From the IMG/VR virus record IMGVR_UViG_3300029914_000135, positions 1 through 24,513 of that record: 24,513 nucleotides of DNA; one strand, given 5' to 3'. Of this stretch, positions 17,053 to 22,722 are shown one piece after another. The DNA comes from a virus. The translations under genes were made by a program, and so were the position numbers. How positions within the stretch are numbered: the first letter of the stretch is position 1; each line of letters starts with the position of its first letter. The notes below the pieces were generated by a model, which did no database searches, had not been told where the DNA came from, and saw nothing but the letters and a program-made list of their open reading frames with translations.

Positions 17053-17574
17053 TTAAAAGCCCAAAGGAACGATTCGAGCCTTGATATTATATGCAAGGGC
17101 AGTACCACTACCCGCAGCATAACTAGTAGTTGCAATAACAATATTAGTAGACACAGCAGGGTTAATCACAAGGGTTGCTTGTGAAACTGTAGTATTAGCA
17201 CTAACAGAACCAACTGAGGCTACTGTCTGTGTAATGCTTGCACTTGTGTCCCTATCTGTGTAAGTAACTGTCACAGCAGGTAATGTAGCACCTGTAGGTG
17301 TGTTACTAGCTGTCTCATACAATGTTACTAACCACTGTCCAGCAGCGTTAGAAGGAACAGCGTATGTTAAAACATTAGCAACGTTAGCAGTTTGTGCTAG
17401 TAACGCTATATTAGCAACCGCAATATTAGCAGGAACCCATCCTGAGCTAGAACCGGACCCCAAATTTACCTTTAGATTGCCTGTAGATGTGTCAACACCT
17501 AGAGCAGGAGCTAAAGAAGGGGAAGCCTGTGCTGTCAAAGTAGGTTCAGCATGAAAAACTGAATTAAAACTCAT
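17053..17574 (-). CDS. Beta-rich structural protein, probable head decoration or fibre
   Basis: The 173-residue product is rich in Ala, Thr, Ser and Val, with alternating strands and no catalytic motif. The core AGQWLVTLYETASNTPTGATLPAVTVTYTD-type segment (about residues 82-112) looks like a jelly-roll or Ig-type beta domain found in small proteins downstream of phage MCP genes. The ATG at 17574 has a CGGAGAA site. It is followed 15 nt later by the Ig-like gene. Position immediately after the capsid gene suggests a capsid decoration protein on the outside of the head. I do not recognise a named family. Confidence 0.55.
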   Translation of the reverse strand: MSFNSVFHAEPTLTAQASPSLAPALGVDTSTGNLKVNLGSGSSSGWVPANIAVANIALLAQTANVANVLTYAVPSNAAGQWLVTLYETASNTPTGATLPAVTVTYTDRDTSASITQTVASVGSVSANTTVSQATLVINPAVSTNIVIATTSYAAGSGTALAYNIKARIVPLGF

Positions 17575-17597
17575 TTTGTTTTCTCCGTATTTATTTC

Positions 17598-17626
17598 TTG
17601 ACTTTTGATGCTTCTTGTGTTATACT
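17598..17626 (+). promoter_or_regulatory. Sigma70-type promoter for the plus-strand HNH remnant
   Basis: TTGACT (17598-17603), a 17-bp spacer and TATACT (17621-17626) form a near-consensus promoter, with TGT before the -10 making an extended -10. The predicted start lies 3-4 nt before the ATG at 17636, so the mRNA would be nearly leaderless. It resembles the promoter of the LAGLIDADG gene (TTGACT, TGT-TATAAT). Confidence 0.65.
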
Positions 17627-17635
17627 GATTAAAGT

Positions 17636-17803
17636 ATGAATAAACTAAACCTATTAACACAACGATTTACCAATTGTGTTGTTACAGAATTTGATCGCAT
17701 AGATAACAACGGTAACTATGAACCAAACAATGTAAGATGGTCTAACCCTATTGAACAAAAAGCAAACCAGCGTAATAGACGCTGGCATAAAAAACCAGCA
17801 TAA
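17636..17803 (+). pseudogene. C-terminal remnant of an HNH endonuclease
   Basis: This is the only gene I support on the plus strand. It would encode 55 residues. The segment FDRIDNNGNYEPNNVRW followed by NPIEQKANQRNRRW is the C-terminal half of a phage HNH endonuclease (usual form LDRIDN.GNY.P.N.RWA...EQ..N.RN). The first half with the first catalytic His is missing, because the ATG is only about 17 codons before the motif. It is therefore probably not an active nuclease, although it keeps a strong promoter. It lies between the MCP and the next structural gene and faces the MCP, ending in a shared hairpin. It may be the relic of a free-standing homing gene, or a mini-protein that still binds DNA. 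Confidence 0.7.
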
Positions 17804-17826
17804 GAGGGTTTTTATACCCCCTTATG
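17799..17826. terminator. Hairpin between convergent MCP and HNH-remnant genes
   Basis: A 10-bp stem with one mismatch (CATAAGAGGG / CCCCCTTATG, loop TTTTTATA) lies just after the MCP stop (17834) on the minus strand. It includes the stop of the plus-strand HNH remnant (17803). On the minus strand it is followed by CTGGTTTTTTATG, a T-run displaced by four bases. On the plus strand the T content after the stem is weaker. It may terminate in either direction. Confidence 0.5.
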
Positions 17827-17833
17827 TTCTTAA

Positions 17834-20737
17834 TCAAGAAATGGCCGATGCAGCGTCTATTTCCCGAATACGAATTGTAGTATCAGGGCCGAGCGACGTT
17901 GTGAAATGAACTCTATCAAACTGTTACAGTATCTTTTAGTTCTTTTGCTAGACTATAAACTTCTTCTAGTCTATTTAAAACCACCTGTTCTGGAAGTGGT
18001 TTACCGTATGCACGAAACATACTAGCAGTCATCCAAGCATTCAGATTAAAATTTGATTTGCTTGTCTGACAAGATAAAAATCTATTTTCTTCATTGGTAG
18101 AACAACAAGGAACAAGGTTACCCGGAATATGTCCTATAGAGGAGTCTATTCTATCTAATCCCCATACTTTACCGTTTTTAGGTTTTATGCCACAATACGC
18201 ACACACCCTCGGATCGCCATTACTATCGAGATAATAATGAATCGCTTCTGTAGGGTTATTAAAACCAAATATACGTTTCTCAAGTTTATCGGTCCACTGC
18301 ATACCTAAGTATCTTTTTCTAATACTTTTGTAGTATCCATTAGACACACTTTTAGCTTGATTTGTAAAAGCCATTCCCGGTCTTTTGTAGCTCACCAACA
18401 GTCCGGTTTTTCTCCATTCTGCGGCCCAATCTTGGATTGTTCCTATACACACGCCAGTCCTAGTAGAAATTTCTTTCTGACTTCTTTGTGCTTGTAATAA
18501 TTCAAGAACCTTTTCTTTTGTGTTTTTATCTATTGCTTTCATGTTTATACATACCTTGGGAGATACTGGATTGAATATTTCTATCAATCTCTTATGGTTG
18601 TTATTCCCATAAGATCGGACTATCGCTTCAACCTTTTAGGTTGTCTTCTTATTTAGTCTCTCACGGTGAAAAGCTTTGTCAAGTCTTTTCTTCCGCCTTG
18701 TTGTCATTTCAGATTTCAAGTCAATTAAAGAAGATTACTGATATCCTTTTTCAAGGGTCAGCCCATAGTACCTATAATAATTATAGGTTATTGTTTAGGA
18801 AGTCCACCCCGGAATTAAACCTTCAGGATCAGCGACCGTTGGCTCAACATTTTGCATAATGTTGCATTTTATATTGCGCCATTCTCCATCACCAAAACCC
18901 GTATCACCCTGAGCACCAAGCTTAATGCTAAAGATGCCGTCACGACCAAAAATGTAAGTTCGCAGAGCGGTTAAGCCTGTAACGCCCTTATAATTAGTAG
19001 TCTGAGTGACCTGATTTGTCTGGAAGAAATGAACACCAGAGCTAGGAAGTTCGATCATCTCTGTTAAATCAGTAGAGATTAAATCTTCCATACGAGCAAG
19101 GCCTACTGGAGTGTGCTTCAAAATGTCGATAGGAGCATCGTTGCTAGTATCAGCAAGAACATCACCTAATGCAAAAGGATGAATCACACCAATAAAGGAC
19201 TTACTGGACTCATCGAACGGACGAACCGAACGACCAGCAAGACTCTGGACAGAATTACGAATCTGAGTTAAACTCAGGGTTGTGAAAGAACTAGTAGAAG
19301 TTGCGCCAAGCTGTGTTAAAACGCTAGAATCAACAGCGTTTGCACCATCAGCAGTAGCACGAACTAATGCGCTAAGCGACTCACCAAGACGATAAGCAAG
19401 TTCACGCGCAACATTTTCAACAGTCGAGTCTATGGCTGTAGCCAGAGACAAACTAGAGAAGTTAGCATAATCAGCATATTCTCCGATTGTTGATGTGTTA
19501 TTAAGAACGTTAACAGCAATGCCACTACCAACTGTACCCTCGGTAGTCTGAGCAGTATTAGCGGCGAAAGGCACGTACATGAACATTTCATACTGGTTAC
19601 CCGACTTCGTAGGAAGGTCGAGGCGTTCCGAGCACGCAATGAAAGGTGTTTGTATTATTGTTTAGGCTATCTATGTCACCACAGTAGCACTCTTATAGTC
19701 ACCTATAAGATCAGACTCTATCTTTTTACCATTTAATTCAGAACAAGCCAGCCACATAGCTTTTCGTTTTTCGGGATTAACTTCTCCATTCATCCTAACA
19801 AAATTTAGAACAATTTTTGATTGCTCTATTTTTATTTTTAGATAAGGAAGTACGGATAAAAGAAATCGCTCTTTTAGAGGATTATCTTTTAAATCCCATT
19901 CGTGCATCATAAGTTTGCCGTTGTGGGGCGGTCTTTCTCTAGTAAAACCTCCGTATGTTTTCTTTAATTCCTGAATAACAGGTAAAAAAGTATTACCTAA
20001 ACACACACAAGCTCTATAATAAAAGCCTTTACCACGACTCTGCTTACCTTGCTTTCCTCGAATTATATATGAACTACCTTCTCCGTCAAACATACCAGCA
20101 AAGTATGCGTTACGAAGGTTATCCTTTAATGGTAAACTTGGCGTATTAGTCGTTAAGGAGTAATTCTGATTTAATTCTCCCATTTGTTGATAAATAGCTT
20201 CTCTTTGTTGCTTATCATTTACATACCGCATTTCAAAGTATTGTTTAAGCAAAGAAGCTTGTTTTTGTTTTATCCACAAATAAGGAATAATCTTATCAAG
20301 GAAGCGCGCTGCATGTATGTCACTACTATATTTCCAACGGTAATAGTCCTTATAATTCTTATCTTTCCAGACAGTTTTATCATAGGTTCCTCCAAACACG
20401 CTAACAAACCATTTCATAGTAGGTAGGTGCGTAGAGCGAATCATTAAAGTTGGATCGTAGCTGGTATAACCGTCTTTACGTATACATTTGGAAATATATA
20501 AACTTCCATCAGCATCTATCAGTCCGGCTGCATAAGCAAATCGCGTTTCTTTCAAATTATTTTCCTCGGTATTTTCTATCATATTCATATTATAACAGAT
20601 GTTCACCGATTTAGTCAAGTTTTAGAAGACCCAGTACCTTAAGCCTTCAAATTTTCGCGGAACTTTTTGTCATAGTATCGCACCGTGGACTGTGGTAAAT
20701 TACTCTGACTATTACTTGCAGGACTATATCCAGCCAT
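17834..20737 (-). CDS. Major capsid protein, N4-gp56-like, split into three exons
   Basis: This gene encodes the shell-forming capsid protein. Exon 1 is 20737-20642 (32 codons, ending ENLKA). Exon 2 is 19652-18797 (QTPFIACSERLDLPTKSG... to IPGWTS). Exon 3 is 17910-17834 (HFTTSLGPDTT to EIDAASAIS, stop TGA). Joined, they give 342 residues in one continuous frame with the features I know from N4-gp56-type capsids: NLPQSTVRYYDK, FMYVPFAANT, GVIHPFALGD, YIFGRDGIFS, and a C-terminal GWTS...PDTTIRIR...DAASAI. An in-frame TAA follows exon 1, another precedes exon 2, and one follows exon 2, so unspliced RNA could not make the capsid. The start has a strong AAGGAG site. Exon ends are inferred: 20642 is supported by a P1 pairing, 17911/17910 by a terminal G and frame, 19652 only by family alignment from memory. 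The long central part (19652-18798) is unambiguous. Confidence 0.85.
17911..18796 (-). ncRNA. Group I intron in the 3' part of the MCP gene
   Basis: These 886 nt interrupt the MCP after GWTS. The core can be drawn by eye. P3 pairs CTTCTT (18733-18728) with AAGAAG (18650-18645). P7 pairs GACTA (18658-18654) with TAGTC (18622-18618). P8 is CAACC-TAAAA-GGTTG (18643-18629). P9 is a 7-bp hairpin (18613-18591). The order P3, P7, P3', P8, P7', P9 is the group I order. The 3' end GATAGAG (17911) ends in the required G and restores the MCP frame. The 5' end at TCCT (18797) is required by the in-frame TAA, but I could not find a convincing P1 for it. An extra 9-nt segment plus a hairpin (18787-18771) sits between that site and the AGGTACT motif shared with insert 1. 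The HNH gene follows P9. Confidence 0.75.
17916..18542 (-). CDS. HTH-HNH homing endonuclease in MCP intron 2
   Basis: The 208-residue product combines an N-terminal helix-turn-helix (about residues 8-45, KEISTRTGVCIGTIQDW) with a C-terminal HNH nuclease. The nuclease has a CAYC zinc knuckle half (114-117), then LDRID (129-133), the metal-region GHIPGNLVPCC (137-147) and N150/N153. This matches intron-borne phage HNH enzymes that nick or cut the intronless allele and spread the intron. The frame is open to 18587, but those extra codons overlap the P9 hairpin edge. The ATG at 18542 starts the HTH cleanly and has AAGG about 11 nt upstream. It ends 5 nt before the proposed 3' splice site, so the gene fills the P9 extension of the intron. 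It should be intact. Confidence 0.88.
   Translation of the reverse strand: MKAIDKNTKEKVLELLQAQRSQKEISTRTGVCIGTIQDWAAEWRKTGLLVSYKRPGMAFTNQAKSVSNGYYKSIRKRYLGMQWTDKLEKRIFGFNNPTEAIHYYLDSNGDPRVCAYCGIKPKNGKVWGLDRIDSSIGHIPGNLVPCCSTNEENRFLSCQTSKSNFNLNAWMTASMFRAYGKPLPEQVVLNRLEEVYSLAKELKDTVTV
18788..18799 (-). repeat. 12-bp direct repeat, copy at the exon 2/intron 2 border
   Basis: On the minus strand this is CCTAAACAATAA, identical to 19655-19666. The TAA it contains is in the MCP frame and ends the exon 2 frame. The repeat straddles the proposed 5' splice site of intron 2. Confidence 0.8.
19655..19666 (-). repeat. 12-bp direct repeat, copy at the insert 1/exon 2 border
   Basis: On the minus strand this is CCTAAACAATAA, identical to 18788-18799. 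It lies between the LAGLIDADG stop and the first MCP codon of exon 2, and its TAA is in frame with exon 2, three codons before the CAA at 19652. Confidence 0.8.
19671..20582 (-). CDS. LAGLIDADG homing endonuclease in MCP intervening sequence 1
   Basis: This 303-residue protein has two LAGLIDADG motifs, so it should act as a pseudo-symmetric monomer that cuts a long asymmetric DNA site. Motif 1 is YAAGLIDADG at residues 17-26, motif 2 is YFAGMFDGEG at 160-169. The metal-binding acids (D25, E168) are present, so the enzyme is probably active. The frame can be extended to a TTG at 20618 or an ATG at 20588. I prefer the ATG at 20582 because the promoter -10 ends 7 nt before it and the longer versions overlap the promoter. 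The last codons also contain the P9-like hairpin at 19692-19709, so coding and possible intron structure overlap. Its expected target is the uninterrupted MCP sequence around the exon 1-exon 2 junction. Confidence 0.9.
   Translation of the reverse strand: MIENTEENNLKETRFAYAAGLIDADGSLYISKCIRKDGYTSYDPTLMIRSTHLPTMKWFVSVFGGTYDKTVWKDKNYKDYYRWKYSSDIHAARFLDKIIPYLWIKQKQASLLKQYFEMRYVNDKQQREAIYQQMGELNQNYSLTTNTPSLPLKDNLRNAYFAGMFDGEGSSYIIRGKQGKQSRGKGFYYRACVCLGNTFLPVIQELKKTYGGFTRERPPHNGKLMMHEWDLKDNPLKERFLLSVLPYLKIKIEQSKIVLNFVRMNGEVNPEKRKAMWLACSELNGKKIESDLIGDYKSATVVT
20589..20618 (-). promoter_or_regulatory. Sigma70-type promoter for the LAGLIDADG gene
   Basis: The -35 element TTGACT (20618-20613) and -10 element TATAAT (20594-20589) are separated by 18 bp, with TGT just before the -10 making an extended -10 motif. 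The predicted start of transcription falls at about 20582, on the A of the ATG for the endonuclease, which predicts a leaderless mRNA. It lies inside the MCP intervening sequence and reads in the MCP direction. Confidence 0.65.
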
Positions 20738-20817
20738 TTTTTATTCTCCTTATAGAATATCCTAACTATTCCTCCAAATAGACTAGACATTATTACAGTC
20801 CTATTGCGCCAGCTATC

Positions 20818-20910
20818 TATAGTAATCCGACTATATATTTACTGACTCTTGCGGGACTTCCACAAGAGTTACCTCACGCATTGTTGGCGGCATTGCAGTA
20901 ATCCGACTGC
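20818..20910 (-). promoter_or_regulatory. Structured leader upstream of MCP: three hairpins, two with identical loops
   Basis: The 186-nt gap between the GNAT stop and the MCP start holds three inverted repeats. Hairpin A (20895-20910) is GCAGT-CGGATT-ACTGC. Hairpin B (20845-20869) has a 7-bp ACTCTTG/CAAGAGT stem. Hairpin C (20818-20835) is TATAGT-CGGATT-ACTATA. A and C have the same loop and the same three loop-closing pairs but different outer pairs that still match, which is covariation and argues for RNA structure. The MCP itself has its own AAGGAG site (about 20744-20750). The element may control MCP translation or be a degraded intron remnant. Confidence 0.6.
20831..20893 (-). CDS. Possible 20-codon leader ORF (speculative)
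   Basis: A short ORF, MPPTMREVTLVEVPQESVNI, starts one base after hairpin A, runs through hairpin B, and stops inside hairpin C. An AAAGGA lies upstream of hairpin A, about 17 nt from the ATG. If the hairpin forms, the site is brought within a few bases of the ATG, as known for some T4 genes. The peptide looks protein-like rather than random and somewhat resembles the start of a GNAT protein, so it could also be a gene remnant. No direct proof of translation exists. Confidence 0.25.
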   Translation of the reverse strand: MPPTMREVTLVEVPQESVNI

Positions 20911-20923
20911 TATCCTTTAAAAC

Positions 20924-21391
20924 TTACTTGTAAATGTTTTTATACATATCTAACCCGTCGTGTCCATGACCGTATAGGTTAGCATTAAAATTTATTACCC
21001 TATACCCTTGTTTAAAATATAAAGTTTGTGCAGGATTTTCTACATTAACCTGTAACCATACGCTCGTAAACCCGCGTTCGACGTAATGTTTCTCAAAAGT
21101 ATCTAATAGTCTTTTACCAAGACCTCTATATTGATAATCAGGTAGTACAGCTATATCTTCTACATAAGGATAAAAACCGCCTCCTAAAGGACTTTTAATA
21201 CCGCTTATTAGAAACCCTACTATGATGCCGTATCTCTTAATAACCCAAGTCTTGCCTTTTGATGCTTTCTCTTTAAGCCATGCTTTAGGAGCACCAGTCT
21301 CACCATGACAAATGTACTCTATACCTCTAAGAAGATTAATACTTTCGTCCGTACCTGTAAACTCCTCTATTATAAATTCGTCTGAGTTCAT
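20924..21391 (-). CDS. GNAT-family N-acetyltransferase
   Basis: The product (155 residues) is a small GCN5-related N-acetyltransferase. The diagnostic acetyl-CoA pyrophosphate-binding loop is at residues 87-95 (QYRGLGKRL, matching Q/R-x-x-G-x-G/A), preceded by the usual beta-4 strand (VEDIAVLPDY, about 77-86). The C-terminal motif B region (QVNVENPAQTLYFKQGYRV) is also typical. The frame extends upstream to 21496, inside the scaffold gene. I chose the ATG at 21391, one base after the scaffold stop, because the tight spacing is what neighbouring genes show and the fold starts here. The substrate cannot be read from sequence. It is not a standard head protein, so it may be an accessory gene acting on a phage or host protein or small molecule. 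Confidence 0.85.
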   Translation of the reverse strand: MNSDEFIIEEFTGTDESINLLRGIEYICHGETGAPKAWLKEKASKGKTWVIKRYGIIVGFLISGIKSPLGGGFYPYVEDIAVLPDYQYRGLGKRLLDTFEKHYVERGFTSVWLQVNVENPAQTLYFKQGYRVINFNANLYGHGHDGLDMYKNIYK

Positions 21392-21392
21392 G

Positions 21393-22343
21393 TTACACCG
21401 GAAGCACTTGAACAGCACGTGGAACATTGCTATACAGTTTATTAACTGCTTTAACAAAAACAGGGTCATGGTTGATTCTATGCTTATATTCTTCACTAGG
21501 CATAACTTCTATAGCGGCAAAACCCGTAAATACCATTTCTTTACCATTGACAACTTTCTTATAAACAATTTGGTCGGCAACTGTAGGCTGAGTCCCAGAA
21601 TTAGAAGAGTTACCATTATGAAGACTAACAGGAATAACAGGAATACTTTGTGTAGGCTGTTGTACGGGTTGCGTGGCTACATACGCGCTATGCGGGTCTG
21701 TAGGATTTATGTTTTTTCTCAAAACAATAATAGGCGGGTCTTGAGACTTCAATGTATCATAAGCTCTTTGGAAATTCTCCCTAATAGGGTCCAAATCGTA
21801 ACGAAGTAACCACTGAATCAAAGCCTGTGTATTTTTGTCGCATCTAACATAATCGGGATTATCAAGAATAAAAGCATCGGCCTCTAACCGAGCGCGATTA
21901 CGTAAGTTGTCTTCTTGTATCTTCTGTAAAGTAGTGCTAAGTGTTTCTGGACTAACTCCTACCGATGCTTCAAATATCTTACGCTGTGCGGCAACGGCTG
22001 TAGTAGGGTCTAAAAGTTCATGAGATAACTGCGTAATCTCGTCCTGAGACAACTCACGAGGTTTAAACTCAACAGGGCCAGTGTATCTTTGTGCCTCTTG
22101 TGGAATGTTTTCAACATCGTTAGTACCTAAACGATTTTTACGAGTTTCGGCACGTAAACGCCTAACTAATAGAACATTTTGATCTCGTAATTTATCCGCT
22201 AATTCCTCTTGTGTACGATATTTAATAACTTGCCTTCCGCCTAAAGGAAATCCATCCTCGTCTTCAGGCTGATAGGTATAGACTAATTCTGGTAATTCAA
22301 CTGGTGTTTCTGGTGTATTTTGTACGCTCAACTCGTCGCTCAT
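21393..22343 (-). CDS. Capsid scaffold-like protein
   Basis: This 316-residue hydrophilic protein sits directly between portal and MCP, where phage scaffolding proteins are found. The first third is charged and acidic-to-basic (residues about 1-100, with an RRLRAETRKNR patch). A helical middle follows (about 100-190). The C-terminal part is Pro/Thr/Gln-rich and then ends in a compact segment (VADQIVYKKVVNGKEMVFTG onward). Scaffolds guide procapsid assembly and then leave or are cleaved. The ATG at 22343 has an AGAGGAG site and overlaps the upstream stop by one base. The stop is one base away from the GNAT start at 21391. No catalytic motif was seen. The function is assigned from position and composition. 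Confidence 0.65.
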   Translation of the reverse strand: MSDELSVQNTPETPVELPELVYTYQPEDEDGFPLGGRQVIKYRTQEELADKLRDQNVLLVRRLRAETRKNRLGTNDVENIPQEAQRYTGPVEFKPRELSQDEITQLSHELLDPTTAVAAQRKIFEASVGVSPETLSTTLQKIQEDNLRNRARLEADAFILDNPDYVRCDKNTQALIQWLLRYDLDPIRENFQRAYDTLKSQDPPIIVLRKNINPTDPHSAYVATQPVQQPTQSIPVIPVSLHNGNSSNSGTQPTVADQIVYKKVVNGKEMVFTGFAAIEVMPSEEYKHRINHDPVFVKAVNKLYSNVPRAVQVLPV

Positions 22344-22705
22344 TAAAAAGGCTCCTCTTCCTCTATGTCTGCGCCATACTTAGTGTATTCCCCTATATCT
22401 AAGTCATTAGAAATATCTAATGGCTTATCATAAGGTCTGGGTGCATTATTTATATTAAAAACTTCTTCGTTTATTCTATTAACAAACAACGTATATAGTT
22501 GTGCTGCTACTTTAGCGGACCTATGCCTAGCTACTATCAAATCTGTAGAATCTTCTGGTGTATTTATAAGAGCTAAGTTAAAAGATGATACACAAGATTT
22601 CCACAAATTCTGCATAACTTTAAAGCCGGGTTGAGCAATAATCATTGCTAACTCTTGTCGTTCCCGGCTATTTAAGGTTGTATCTGGTGCAAAGCTATCT
22701 GACAA
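22343..22705 (-). CDS. Small head-module protein, unknown function
   Basis: This 120-residue, mostly helical, acidic-ended protein lies between portal and scaffold. I do not recognise a named family. The C-terminus ends in an acidic stretch (DIEEEEPF). The reading frame has no ATG at its start. I chose the TTG at 22705 because a full AGGAGG Shine-Dalgarno sits 5-6 nt upstream, and the overlapping GTG frame closes after a few codons. The stop TAA shares its last A with the ATG of the scaffold gene (TAATG), so the two are probably translationally coupled. Position suggests a head-assembly or portal-associated role, but this is inference from synteny only. Confidence 0.65.
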   Translation of the reverse strand: MSDSFAPDTTLNSRERQELAMIIAQPGFKVMQNLWKSCVSSFNLALINTPEDSTDLIVARHRSAKVAAQLYTLFVNRINEEVFNINNAPRPYDKPLDISNDLDIGEYTKYGADIEEEEPF

Positions 22706-22722
22706 TCACGCCTCCTCTGACG

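Larger units (their letters stand above)
19653..20641 (-). other. Intervening sequence 1 in the MCP gene (group I-like, atypical)
   Basis: These 989 nt separate MCP codons 32 and 33. At the 5' end exon bases 20648-20642 (GAAGGCT) pair over 7 bp with 20631-20625 (GGTCTTC), with a U-G wobble exactly at the proposed splice site, the hallmark of group I P1. Near the 3' end (19692-19709) is a CTTATAG-GTGA-CTATAAG hairpin with a GNRA loop. It resembles P9 of intervening sequence 2 in both sequence and preceding context (GATAG..TC.GATCTTAT). However, the endonuclease gene fills almost the whole insert, leaving about 60 nt before and about 18 nt after it, so no separate P3-P6 region is visible. No choice of 3' end that keeps the frame leaves a terminal G. 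It is therefore unclear how it is removed. Confidence 0.6.

Noticed and set aside
20611-20618. GACTAAAT in insert 1 as the group I R element (P7 5' strand)
   Set aside because: It lies too close to P1 to leave room for P3-P6, and it is better explained as part of the TTGACT promoter element. It cannot be fully excluded.
19653-20641. Intein rather than intron in the MCP
   Set aside because: An in-frame TAA follows exon 1 directly, the LAGLIDADG gene has its own start and stop, and no intein splicing-block residues (N-terminal Cys/Ser, C-terminal His-Asn) flank it.
17834-20737. Assembly error as the explanation for the broken MCP
   Set aside because: Both breaks contain intact endonuclease genes and intron-type structure and rejoin in frame, which an error would not produce. 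The 12-bp repeats do leave a small doubt about the exact borders.
16117-21410. Similar 3' ends of the scaffold and Ig-like genes (GTGCTTCCG before the stop)
   Set aside because: The match is only about 10 nt and the proteins are otherwise unrelated, so it is likely chance.
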